Assembly: GCF_900110185.1 (NCBI RefSeq)
Contig: NZ_FOCT01000002.1
Coordinates: 62,001-126,000 of the forward strand
Direction: 5' to 3'
Length of the DNA stretch: 64,000 bases
Origin: Nitrosospira multiformis
GTDB taxonomy: Bacteria > Pseudomonadota > Gammaproteobacteria > Burkholderiales > Nitrosomonadaceae
Below are positions 28,821 to 37,341 of this stretch, one piece after another; position 1 is the stretch's first letter, and every line of letters begins with the position of its first letter. Both the position numbers and the translations under genes were made by a program. Below the pieces are notes generated by a model. It saw only the letters and a program-made list of their open reading frames with translations. It was not told the origin of the DNA and did not search any database.

Positions 28821-30416
28821 ATGTATGAATTCTTTTTCCCGATCCTGTTTCGGATTGCGAACAGATTTCCCTGGCTCGTTAGAATTGTTTCGCGAATAAC
28901 ATGGTTACGGCGGTTCATCAGTGACGCTTTTGTCAATTGGCAAGCCTATTCCACAAACCCTCGACCCCGGGCGTTCTCGCTGGCTTCATCTTATACGACC
29001 TGGCAATCGTTGACTGACAAGTCATTTACCGGACGGCATCTGCCAGAGGCGGAAGGCGATCAGAATCTTCCGGACATGGAAAGAGTCGTTGATTTATGGC
29101 GAAGAAAAGAGAACAAGGAAATACCTTCGGTCGATACAAGCATACTGTTTGCTTTCTTTGCCCAGTGGTTTACCGATAGTTTCCTCAGGACGGATTTTCG
29201 CGATCGCCGGAAAAATACATCGAACCATGAAATCGATCTTTGTCAGATCTATGGTTTGCGGGAAGAAATTACGCATTATTTACGGCTGAAAAAAGATGGG
29301 AAGCTGAAGTACCAGATTATCGATGGAGAAATTTTTCCTCCCTACCTTTTTAACACGGAGGAAACGACTACAGGCGATTGGGTGTTCGCAGATAAAGAAT
29401 TCGAAAAGCTGCATCCCCGCGAGGTTCTGGATTTTGTTTTTAGCAATATCCCCGAGGAACGGTTAAAACGCATGTTTGCCGCCGGACTGGAGCACGGCAA
29501 CTCATCGGTTGGCTATACCATAATGAATACCGTAATGTTGCGTGAACACAACCGGATTTGTGACCTGCTAAAAGAAGCTTACCCAAAATGGGATGATGAA
29601 CGCCTGTTTCAGACGGCAAGAAACATCATGGTTGTGCTGCTGATCAAAGTGGTTCTGGCGGATTACGTTTCGCGTTTTACACAGTTCGGTTTTACCCTCG
29701 ACCCATCCCCTGATCTGGCGGAAAGGCAGCGCTGGTACCGCACCAACTGGATCTCTCTGGAATTTAACCTCCTGTACCGGTGGCATTCCATGGTCCCGGA
29801 AAGCTACAGAGTCGGCAACCAGTCCTATCCGCTGGATGCGTTTCGCAACAATACCCCGCTGGTAATTCAACATGGCATCGGAAGGGTGATAACGGCTGCA
29901 TCAATGCAAAGAGCGGGCCGTATTGGTCTTCACAATACACATGATTACTTTTTCTATCCGCTGCCCATTAGTGACGATAATCGAAGTGTCATGGAGCGCT
30001 CCATCGCAATGGGACGGCAGGCCAGGTTGCGCCCCTTCAATGACTATCGGGAAGCATTCAATATGCCCCGTTTGCGGAGTTTCGAGGAATTGACGGAGGA
30101 CAGCGAACTACAGCGGGAACTGAAGGACCTTTATAAAGACCGGATCGACGATCTGGAGTGGCAAGTGGGCATATTTGCCGAAGATCATAATGAAGGCTTC
30201 AGTCTTGGGCGCCTTATGGTACGGATGGTGGGGTACGATGCGTTTACCCATGCACTGACAAACCCACTTGTATCCATCTATGTACACAACGAAAAAACAT
30301 TTTCAAAGGTTGGACAATCCGTTATTGAAGAAACAAGCTCACTTGCGGATATCGTCAAACGTAATGTTAGGGATAGTGATACGGTTGTTGCAAGCTTCAA
30401 TACATCTGTCCAGTGA
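28821..30416 (+). CDS. prostaglandin H synthase (cyclooxygenase)-like haem oxygenase
   Basis: A 531-residue member of the animal-type haem peroxidase superfamily, closest by eye to cyclooxygenases. Matches include DGKLKYQIIDGEIFPP, LREHNRICDLLKEAYPKW, DERLFQTARNI and EFNLLYRWHSMVPES. The last holds the equivalents of the catalytic Tyr385 (Tyr319) and proximal haem His388 (His322); ASF near the C-terminus (Ser525) aligns with the aspirin serine. N-terminal amphipathic helices (about 5-45) resemble the COX membrane-binding domain; the EGF domain is absent. The distal His207 position is Asp119 (FFAQWFTDSF), so ordinary peroxidase chemistry may be lost. A fatty-acid dioxygenase role is inferred. 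It is 76 bases upstream of the lipoxygenase gene. Confidence 0.88.
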   Translation: MYEFFFPILFRIANRFPWLVRIVSRITWLRRFISDAFVNWQAYSTNPRPRAFSLASSYTTWQSLTDKSFTGRHLPEAEGDQNLPDMERVVDLWRRKENKEIPSVDTSILFAFFAQWFTDSFLRTDFRDRRKNTSNHEIDLCQIYGLREEITHYLRLKKDGKLKYQIIDGEIFPPYLFNTEETTTGDWVFADKEFEKLHPREVLDFVFSNIPEERLKRMFAAGLEHGNSSVGYTIMNTVMLREHNRICDLLKEAYPKWDDERLFQTARNIMVVLLIKVVLADYVSRFTQFGFTLDPSPDLAERQRWYRTNWISLEFNLLYRWHSMVPESYRVGNQSYPLDAFRNNTPLVIQHGIGRVITAASMQRAGRIGLHNTHDYFFYPLPISDDNRSVMERSIAMGRQARLRPFNDYREAFNMPRLRSFEELTEDSELQRELKDLYKDRIDDLEWQVGIFAEDHNEGFSLGRLMVRMVGYDAFTHALTNPLVSIYVHNEKTFSKVGQSVIEETSSLADIVKRNVRDSDTVVASFNTSVQ

Positions 30417-30492
30417 TCAGTGAAAGATAGGGCATATAGAAAAAAAGCTATGGAAACCAGGCGAGAACCTTATTTTTATAAAGGAGTGCCTC

Positions 30493-32157
30493 GTGTCGAA
30501 CAAGCTACCGCAGAATGAAGAAAATACAGGTAAAGAAGATCGGAAGAATTATCTTCTTCAGAGGCAAGCTGAGTATCAATACGCCTATGAGTATGTCAAT
30601 ACTATTGCAGTCGTGCGTAAACTGCCATGGCGGGAGATCCCCGATATTGGATATTGGCTCCGTGGGGGAATGAATCTTTTACGGTTGATTCCAAGTTTAC
30701 CCAGCCTATCGATTACCTTTTTACGCTACTTGCTCGGTAAGCCGATGGAAAGCTATCGGGATTATGTTTTTTTTCCGGCGAGTCCTCCAAACCCCGATCT
30801 CGTGGATAGCTTCCAGCAAGATCTGATATTTGGCCTGCAGCGCGTCATTGGAGTAAATCCTGTGATATTGCGCGCTGTAACCCGTCAGAATCCGCTACCA
30901 AAAAGGCTGCCGGAACCTGAGATACGACAAATTTTTGAAGAGCAGATTGATGAGATCGACTATATGGCTGCCACCGCGCAAAAGCGCATATACGTCCTGG
31001 ACTATGCAGTCCTGGATGTATTGCAGTCAAACCCGGGGTATATCGACGGCGGGCAAAAACAATATGTCACGACTCCGATCGTCGTGTTGTTTCTGCAACC
31101 GGACGGCATGCTGCGGCCGATTGCCATCCAGCTATACCAGGATGACAGGCCCGATAATCCAATCTATACGTCAAAAGACGGCAATCTCTGGCTGACAGCA
31201 AAAATGTTTGCCCAGGTCGCGGATGGCAACCATCACATCCTGTATACCCATGCAACCCGTATTCATTACGTGATGGAAGCCATTATCATGGCTTCACGAA
31301 GACAGCTTTATAAATCTCACCCACTTTACGTTCTATTAAATCCGCATCTTCAGCACACGCTCAATGTCAATCACCAGCACACTTTCTTGAAAGACCGGAA
31401 AGGACGACCGGGTCGGTACGGTGAGTTATTTGCCGGAGACTATGACTCGATGACACAGTGCATGGCCAATGGCATGACAAGCTTTAATTTTAAAGAATCT
31501 GCCTTCCCTGATGATATTGCGAAGCGGGAAGTCGATAATCCTGATCTTTTTTATCCCTATCGCGATGATGGCATTTTGCTGTGGAATGCGATTCAAGGCT
31601 TTAGCAAAGAATATGTCGATTTATATTACAAATCTGAAGCGGATGTTACTGATGACTATGAAATTCAGGCATGGGCACATGATATCAGCGCGCGAGATCG
31701 CGGCAGAATTCCCGGGTTTCCTGCCAGATTCGAATCCAGGCAAGAGCTGAGCGAGACTCTCGGTCATATCATTTTTCTATGTACTGCTTTTCATTCCTGC
31801 ATTCACTTCAACCAGTACAAATACCCGGGATTCGTCCCCAATATGCCGCATTCAGCTTATGCGCCGCCTCCGGTTGGAAAAAACGCTGAAATTGATGCAA
31901 CTGGATTATTGAAGTTTCAGCCGGCGTTTCGAGCTGCTTATTCGCAAACCTGGACCTATTTCCTGACAAATTTTCGTGTCAACTCGATCGGTCAGTACAA
32001 CTTAAAGCAATTCGATTCTGAAGCACACGAGGTGATAGAGCGGTTTGGGGACAGGTTGGAGGAAATAGAAGAGGAAATCGACCAAAGAAATAGCAGACGT
32101 TCTTTTGCCTATGATCGCATGAATCCAAAATTCATTCCAAACGGTGTAACCATTTAA
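30493..32157 (+). CDS. lipoxygenase
   Basis: Non-haem iron dioxygenase that peroxidises polyunsaturated fatty acids. The 554-residue protein lacks the N-terminal PLAT domain, as many bacterial forms do. Iron ligands are visible in the family pattern: His253 and His258 in YTHATRIHYVMEA after WLTAKMFAQVAD, His434 (with His438 four on) in TAFHSCIHFNQ, and the C-terminal isoleucine of FIPNGVTI (Ile554), which supplies its carboxylate. KSHPLYVLLNPHLQHTLNVN is also typical. The GTG start at 30493 has a good RBS (AAAGGAG). It follows the cyclooxygenase-like gene and is probably co-transcribed. Substrate and regiospecificity cannot be read from the sequence. Confidence 0.92.
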   Translation: MSNKLPQNEENTGKEDRKNYLLQRQAEYQYAYEYVNTIAVVRKLPWREIPDIGYWLRGGMNLLRLIPSLPSLSITFLRYLLGKPMESYRDYVFFPASPPNPDLVDSFQQDLIFGLQRVIGVNPVILRAVTRQNPLPKRLPEPEIRQIFEEQIDEIDYMAATAQKRIYVLDYAVLDVLQSNPGYIDGGQKQYVTTPIVVLFLQPDGMLRPIAIQLYQDDRPDNPIYTSKDGNLWLTAKMFAQVADGNHHILYTHATRIHYVMEAIIMASRRQLYKSHPLYVLLNPHLQHTLNVNHQHTFLKDRKGRPGRYGELFAGDYDSMTQCMANGMTSFNFKESAFPDDIAKREVDNPDLFYPYRDDGILLWNAIQGFSKEYVDLYYKSEADVTDDYEIQAWAHDISARDRGRIPGFPARFESRQELSETLGHIIFLCTAFHSCIHFNQYKYPGFVPNMPHSAYAPPPVGKNAEIDATGLLKFQPAFRAAYSQTWTYFLTNFRVNSIGQYNLKQFDSEAHEVIERFGDRLEEIEEEIDQRNSRRSFAYDRMNPKFIPNGVTI

Positions 32158-32195
32158 TGGAGAGTGAAATTACAGCGATAGCCCCACGGCATTCA

Positions 32196-32213
32196 GGCTA
32201 ATTTTTATTAGCC
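32196..32213. terminator. possible hairpin terminator between convergent genes
   Basis: GGCTAAT (32196-32202) and ATTAGCC (32207-32213) form a 7-bp stem with a TTTT loop in the 99-base gap between the convergent lipoxygenase and catalase-like genes. No strong T-run follows, so termination is only plausible. Confidence 0.4.
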
Positions 32214-32256
32214 CTGTTACGTCGTCCTGAAATAAAGAGTAATACTGTAAAAAATA

Positions 32257-33462
32257 CTAATCGAATATCTCATCCCCGGTTGGTTCAAGATGTGTGGTTT
32301 CATTCATCTCCTGCCGGAATTTGGATAGTTCATAATACATTCTGAAGCGTGCTCGATTCAGATTACCTAACGGCCGGTGTTCAGGCAGGCAATGCCAGGG
32401 ATTCATTTTCAGTCGCTTGGCAAACTCAAACTGTGCGTCGGAATCAAATTTCTGTTTCGGGATATGAACCGTGGCAGCAGGAATAAACGGGGAAAGCTCT
32501 TCCGGCCAGCGTACCGAACTATCTTCAATAGGCATCAGATGAGGGTCCGTCTGGAGCTGAATCATAAGATCAAACTCGACATCCTTCTCATTCAAGGTCT
32601 TGATCATGTTCTCCCGCAAATAATTAAATGGGGGGGTGCCAAATGGCAGACCAGGAATATGGGTTTCAACATCTGTCGTTTTCGGCACGAATGAATACAT
32701 CATGGCCTGTCCCTCTCCCAGCAGATAGGGAGTGCAGCTCCAGTAACGCCGCCCCAATGGGTTATATTGAGTTTCATTCCACAGGCTCTGCATGAAGAAG
32801 TCAAGCAGGTGGGAATCCTTGGGATTGAGAAAATAATAAAGCGTCATATCCACCAAACTCCAGTATTGCAGCTTGGCGTTTTCGCGAGTATTGGGTGTGA
32901 CGAAGGTCGCGCCACCACTGGTAGTTATGAAATCCTGCGTGAATTTCTCCTCGCTCATGAGTTTTTCGCCCGGAACACCCATGAGTTTTACCGCCATGCT
33001 CATGAAACCGACATCATTGATATCCGCAGGCACATTCGGTCCCGGGCCGGAATAACGCACATAGGCAGGATAGGTGCGTGGATGGGCAAAAATACCCTTG
33101 CGGCAATGTTCCGGCAAATCATCCCGTATGGTTACCGTGGCACGCACAATGCCGTGTGTTTTTGTATTGCCGCCCCGCTCATATCCTCCCGGTTTGAAAC
33201 GCCCGCGCATCTGATCCATCATGAGATCGATAATCTTGTTCAGGCTTTCTTCTTCATCCGGATAGAATTTTTCTTCGGCCAGCTGCAAACCTTCGTTCTT
33301 GCGTCGGCGATTGACCAAATACTGGATAAACTTCGCGCTGGGTTCGCGAAAGAGATAGTTCCACTGTGCGCGGAACCAAGGTTCCAGCCGGCGTTCGATC
33401 CGTAGCAGCAGAATCAGAAAATTGTGAATAGCCTTCAGTATCCGGTTCTTTATCTTCGTCAT
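32257..33462 (-). CDS. catalase-related haem protein, allene oxide synthase-like
   Basis: A 401-residue small-catalase-fold protein. The distal motif reads KTHGIVRATV, with Thr102-His103, the Thr-His pair of coral allene oxide synthase rather than the Val-His of true catalases. The proximal motif NRARFRMYYELSKFR gives RxxxY (Arg372, Tyr376). MAVKLMGVPGEKL and WHCLPEHRPLGNLNRAR support the family. The stretch holding the distal Asn (QDFITTSGGATF) does not show the usual xNxP.FF form. A fatty-acid hydroperoxide-converting role fits the adjacent lipoxygenase, but is inferred. The ATG overlaps the DyP stop by ATGA, so translation is coupled. Confidence 0.84.
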   Translation of the reverse strand: MTKIKNRILKAIHNFLILLLRIERRLEPWFRAQWNYLFREPSAKFIQYLVNRRRKNEGLQLAEEKFYPDEEESLNKIIDLMMDQMRGRFKPGGYERGGNTKTHGIVRATVTIRDDLPEHCRKGIFAHPRTYPAYVRYSGPGPNVPADINDVGFMSMAVKLMGVPGEKLMSEEKFTQDFITTSGGATFVTPNTRENAKLQYWSLVDMTLYYFLNPKDSHLLDFFMQSLWNETQYNPLGRRYWSCTPYLLGEGQAMMYSFVPKTTDVETHIPGLPFGTPPFNYLRENMIKTLNEKDVEFDLMIQLQTDPHLMPIEDSSVRWPEELSPFIPAATVHIPKQKFDSDAQFEFAKRLKMNPWHCLPEHRPLGNLNRARFRMYYELSKFRQEMNETTHLEPTGDEIFD

Positions 33463-34973
33463 GATGGGCTACCAGTCCTGTTAGCAGGTAAGGCGGAAAT
33501 GTATTTGAGTGCGCGCAGCCCGGGCATAAAAAAATATCCGCCGCCAAGGGTGGTAACAAACTGCGGTAAATGACAGGTTGTCCGCATCGGGCCGGCCGGA
33601 TCGGGAGAATTGAAATGATCAGTGCTCTCGCCGCTCATCAGGGGTTCGCGATTTCCCAGCATTGGATCTTTTTCATCTTGCACGCCATCGAATTTACTGT
33701 TCATGGTCCATGCATTCTGAACAAATTCGAATTGCCGCGATATGTTGCCCACCAGGCAGATAAACTGTATTCCCCGTTCGGCGACAGGTGCATGGCGTTC
33801 GATGGCGTCTTTCGGTGCAAGTGCGGGCCCATAAGTGCGACCACGCCGCAGCAAACGATGAAAACGGGAAGAGGCGATCAGATCTTCATCCGGTCTTTGA
33901 CCAAAACCCAGTATTTTGATCAATCGGTCTACGGGGCCGCATGCACTCGTGGGCAAATCGCCTGTACGTGGATTGGACCGGCGCACATGCGCGCCGAGCG
34001 GGCAATAGTTCCCCTTTGGGTCCTGGTCATAGGTAAAATCGTTCTCATATTCTTTGCGCGAAATACCGGGAATATGTGCCGGAACCAAAGGCGTACCATC
34101 GAGTTCCCGGCCCACCATCGCTGCGGCAAGTTGCTCGCGTTTTTCCGGTATATGATCCGCCACCTGGTCAAGAAACTGCCAAAAGCCCGGAACATCCTGG
34201 CTCAGTTGCCGAAGCACCAGATATGTCCCATTACGGCCGAAATCCTTTAGTGGGAGATCATCCTCGGCGCCAGGCAGCACGGTTGCAAACTTGTCTTTCC
34301 GGGGATCGATGAGCGGGCGTGCAGTGTACTGTCCATATTCATTGCGATAGCCAAGTACGATTTCTCCAGGAGCCAGCAAGTTGGAATAACGATCGCGCTC
34401 GTGAGTATCCGTGCTTTGCCGTTGCATCCAGTCCACGGTTGGCTGACTGATACTATCCGGAAATCCGAAAGGCTCGATGTCACCGATATAAAGCGTAGGT
34501 AATTCCTGCAGCAACTCAAATGCATTGGAGAAATGTTCGCCTTCTATGGTTTTTTGCCAGGCGTCGAGGCCTCCTTTCGTGGCGTAAAGCAGTAACAGGA
34601 CATGGGGCACCTGTGCCGCATGTCCTCCCCATTTCCACTGCTGGGGCGCATTGCTGCCGACATCACCCAGGCGGCGGGAACGGCTTTCATCTCCTGCCAT
34701 ACCCACGATGAACTCATCGGAAAAACCCTCGACAACGGATTCCTCCAGTCCGAGGGCACGCAGACCCTCCACGGAAAAGGCAATTTGCAGCGCCGTTTCT
34801 GGTGGAGGATCCTGCGTAAGGGCGCTGCTGATGGGTGCTGTCTCCAGCCATTTTTTGGCCAGATCGGCATTTACGATATTCAGCAACAGAAAAGAGGTAT
34901 CCGTCAGCTTCCCATATCCAAAGCGCAGCAGCCCCTGAAGATCATCGAATTCAAAGTCGCTTGATTCTTTCAT
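33459..34973 (-). CDS. DyP-type haem peroxidase
   Basis: Dye-decolourising peroxidase family protein. From the ATG at 34973 (AGGAG at 7 bases) it is 504 residues. The GxxDG motif reads FGFPDSISQP: the catalytic Asp (Asp173) is kept but the Gly after it is Ser. Arg in NGTYLVLRQLSQDV (Arg255) and the proximal haem His in CPLGAHVRRSNPR (His329) are present. The C-terminal part (QFEFVQNAWTMNSKF, EKDPMLG) fits the larger D/V-type group. No Tat or Sec signal is seen, so it is probably cytoplasmic or membrane-associated. It is the middle gene of a three-gene overlapping unit. A longer start at 35003 would overlap the upstream gene. Confidence 0.88.
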   Translation of the reverse strand: MKESSDFEFDDLQGLLRFGYGKLTDTSFLLLNIVNADLAKKWLETAPISSALTQDPPPETALQIAFSVEGLRALGLEESVVEGFSDEFIVGMAGDESRSRRLGDVGSNAPQQWKWGGHAAQVPHVLLLLYATKGGLDAWQKTIEGEHFSNAFELLQELPTLYIGDIEPFGFPDSISQPTVDWMQRQSTDTHERDRYSNLLAPGEIVLGYRNEYGQYTARPLIDPRKDKFATVLPGAEDDLPLKDFGRNGTYLVLRQLSQDVPGFWQFLDQVADHIPEKREQLAAAMVGRELDGTPLVPAHIPGISRKEYENDFTYDQDPKGNYCPLGAHVRRSNPRTGDLPTSACGPVDRLIKILGFGQRPDEDLIASSRFHRLLRRGRTYGPALAPKDAIERHAPVAERGIQFICLVGNISRQFEFVQNAWTMNSKFDGVQDEKDPMLGNREPLMSGESTDHFNSPDPAGPMRTTCHLPQFVTTLGGGYFFMPGLRALKYISALPANRTGSPS

Positions 34974-34984
34974 TTCCATGCTCC

Positions 34985-36289
34985 TCAGATCAGGCTGAGC
35001 CATTCACGGATTTCCGCATCATTGGATTGCCGAATTTCCACGCCTTGCCGGATACGACTGTTTCGCGCCAGATCAACGGCTGTTAATCCCGGGTAGGCCT
35101 TATACCAAACCTCGGTGGGTATTTGATGCCGCCTTTGCGTATATTTGAAGGCATGTTCCCGGTTTGCACCTTCCTTGATGATCCACCGGGTGGTGGGGTA
35201 GCCGACACCATTGGTGAAGGTAAGATTGAGGCCCCAGCCAACCTTATTGATAAAATCATCCATATAGCTTTCATGGCTGCCATCATAATTGCTGGCGAAA
35301 AAAACCCTATGGTTATTGTCCATGAACACCCAGCGGGCAAAATGAATCGTTTTTATTCGGGCAAGAAATCCGTGGTTGTATATGTGCCTGGCAAAATAGT
35401 CGGTCACCAGAAGTACGAATTTGAAAGTCAACAAGCGGACCACACCAGGTTTCACGTCACCGAACACACTATACTGATTACTGACATCCCGATCTTCCTG
35501 CACCGTAAGCTCTGCCAAATGTTCACGGCTTGGCCGGATAAAGAGCTCAGGGTCAGAGCGTTCGAGCATTCTCAAACGTAGCGCAAAGATAAGTGCGATA
35601 ACCAGTAATAGCGGGGATAGAAGAAGCAGAATCAATGGAATCCCGATCATATGCAGAAGATTGCGCATTTTCCATTCGGGGGGTGTGGGTTCTGGCGGGG
35701 TTAACGTAAGCCTGCCTTTGTATTTTTCCATTTCGACATAAGACAACAGCTTTTGCCGCAAGGCACGGACATTCTCCCGGCCCACATCGTCGGCAGTTTT
35801 CTGCAGATAGGTAGACAAACTTCGATGGAGCGCTGCTTCTTCATGGATTTGCCTGACCGTTCGACCAATCCAGTTAACATAGGTGGCGCTGGCGTTTATA
35901 TTGTTTGCCTTCATCCAGCCCAGTAGGTCCTGGTTTTCCCCGGAAAAACCTTCGCAATGAGAAAAGACTTTTTTTAGACCTGGCTCTGCGCGCTCAATCA
36001 GTTCCAGAAAAAAAGTCTGCATATCTCCGTCAATATCGCCAAGAAAGGCGAGTGTGGGTTGCCACGGTCTTGGCGTTACACCGAATGCTCTAATTTCCTG
36101 CGCGGTTCTTGCTTCTATGATCACGAAACGTGCAAAGTGCAGGCGATCAAACTTCCCAAATGGAATCAGTTTATTATTGGGGTCAGCATGACCGGGCAGG
36201 TTATTCATCGAAGCCAGTAAGGCATGCAGGTCTTTCAACTGCCCGTCACGTACAGCCGCAACAATCATGAAGCTGGATTGAGGTGTCAT
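34985..36289 (-). CDS. membrane protein with two similar halves, unknown function
   Basis: Unrecognised 434-residue protein. A transmembrane hairpin-like hydrophobic region lies at about 210-240. The soluble parts on each side resemble each other: RLHFARFVII followed by FLGDIDGDM (about 50-90) and TIHFARWVFM followed by FASNYDGSH (about 315-340). Both look like alpha+beta ferredoxin-like folds of the kind used by DyP-type proteins. The gene ends 12 bases upstream of the chosen DyP start, with the DyP RBS inside the gap and overlapping its last codons, so the two are coupled. It may anchor the DyP peroxidase to the membrane; this is inference. Confidence 0.7.
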   Translation of the reverse strand: MTPQSSFMIVAAVRDGQLKDLHALLASMNNLPGHADPNNKLIPFGKFDRLHFARFVIIEARTAQEIRAFGVTPRPWQPTLAFLGDIDGDMQTFFLELIERAEPGLKKVFSHCEGFSGENQDLLGWMKANNINASATYVNWIGRTVRQIHEEAALHRSLSTYLQKTADDVGRENVRALRQKLLSYVEMEKYKGRLTLTPPEPTPPEWKMRNLLHMIGIPLILLLLSPLLLVIALIFALRLRMLERSDPELFIRPSREHLAELTVQEDRDVSNQYSVFGDVKPGVVRLLTFKFVLLVTDYFARHIYNHGFLARIKTIHFARWVFMDNNHRVFFASNYDGSHESYMDDFINKVGWGLNLTFTNGVGYPTTRWIIKEGANREHAFKYTQRRHQIPTEVWYKAYPGLTAVDLARNSRIRQGVEIRQSNDAEIREWLSLI

Positions 36290-36502
36290 GGCTTTTTATC
36301 TCACTCGATATTTATACGACTTCTTGTTTTTCTGCTCAACCGGCTTTCCTGCCACCCGATTGCGAAGTATAAGCTGAGCCCGTCAGTGAAACAGACGCCA
36401 TCGTGAAACGACGGAGTTCCGATAACCGCAAACCTGTTTTGAAGTCTCAAACATTCAACCCGAATGCCTGAAAGCGGAGTGTGGCGGAATCCCTCAGATA
36501 AC

Positions 36503-36934
36503 TCAGAACTGCAGGAAGAAGTCTATAAGGTGCTTGTTGCCCCAGTAAACCTTTCCCAGATATTGCTTGTCCGCCACCTTGCGGATTTCGTCACGGATCC
36601 GTTGGGCGACTGTCGATGTTTCCGAATAATCGAGAACAATGCACGGCTTGTGGTCGAACCAGCTATCGTCCTTGTACACCTTGGCGATGATCGCGCGAAA
36701 GCCAAAAGGTGAAATTTCGTTCTTCAAGGTACTTGTCTTGGCGTCAAAAATCTTTCCCTGCCAGGCAAAAAAATTGATGACCTGCGCGATCGCATAGTTG
36801 TAAGGCGTGCCGGGCGCGATAATAGCGGTGCCCTTTGCTTCACCATCCGGTATCTCGCCGACTTCCCCCGAAGAAAACAATTTATCGAGCTCGTCTTGCG
36901 ACATATTGATCACCTGCTGAATATCGTAAGCCAT
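36503..36934 (-). CDS. small conserved-looking soluble protein, unknown function
   Basis: A 143-residue protein starting MAYDIQQVINMSQDELDKLF, with an excellent RBS (AGGGAGG) before the ATG at 36934. The first 35 residues are acidic and helical; the rest alternates hydrophobic and polar residues as in a beta-barrel (AIIAPGTPYN, FFAWQGKIFD, PCIVLDYSET, LGKVYWGNKH). No signal peptide or catalytic motif is recognised. The beta-rich part could be a lipid-binding (calycin-like) fold, but that is a guess. It lies 213 bases upstream of, and in line with, the membrane protein-DyP-catalase unit and may be its first gene. Confidence 0.75.
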   Translation of the reverse strand: MAYDIQQVINMSQDELDKLFSSGEVGEIPDGEAKGTAIIAPGTPYNYAIAQVINFFAWQGKIFDAKTSTLKNEISPFGFRAIIAKVYKDDSWFDHKPCIVLDYSETSTVAQRIRDEIRKVADKQYLGKVYWGNKHLIDFFLQF

Positions 36935-37341
36935 TATTACCTCCCTATCTCCTGTTGCGCATTCCTCATTAACCCCGACCGGCACCGTACGCGCCATTCG
37001 GCTGCTCCTGTCGCATCCGGACTCGTTGTAACAGCTCTTCCAAACTCGAATAAGGTTTTCTCCGGTTGCTCGCCTCACGTCCCACTCTTCAAAAGACAGG
37101 ACCGACGATCGATCCCCCATCAGAAATTGGGTCCACCCACTCAGACTCAGGCGCCTCCGCTTAACCCACCTATTTCATCATATATCCGATCCCCAATTAG
37201 TCAATGTGAATTTTTATCAGGTGGGCGTCCTTTTGTTGATTCTTCAGTGGCCTTGGCGAAACCGATCTTCAACCATGGCTTTGATGGGTTCGTTCTTACT
37301 CTGAGCCTCCTTACATACCTGCAGTCGCCACTGAGTCAGCC
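36935..37341. other. intergenic, nothing recognised
   Basis: About 400 bases between the small protein gene and the decayed acetyltransferase. Open frames here are short and lack family features. It should contain the promoter of the minus-strand small protein gene, but no clear hexamers were seen. Confidence 0.35.

Noticed and set aside
32257..33462. Annotation as ordinary catalase
   Set aside because: Short length, Thr-His distal pair and altered Asn motif do not fit a classical catalase.
36935..37120. Longer start for the small protein gene at 36503-36934
   Set aside because: The extra 62 residues are non-conserved in character; the internal ATG has a perfect RBS.
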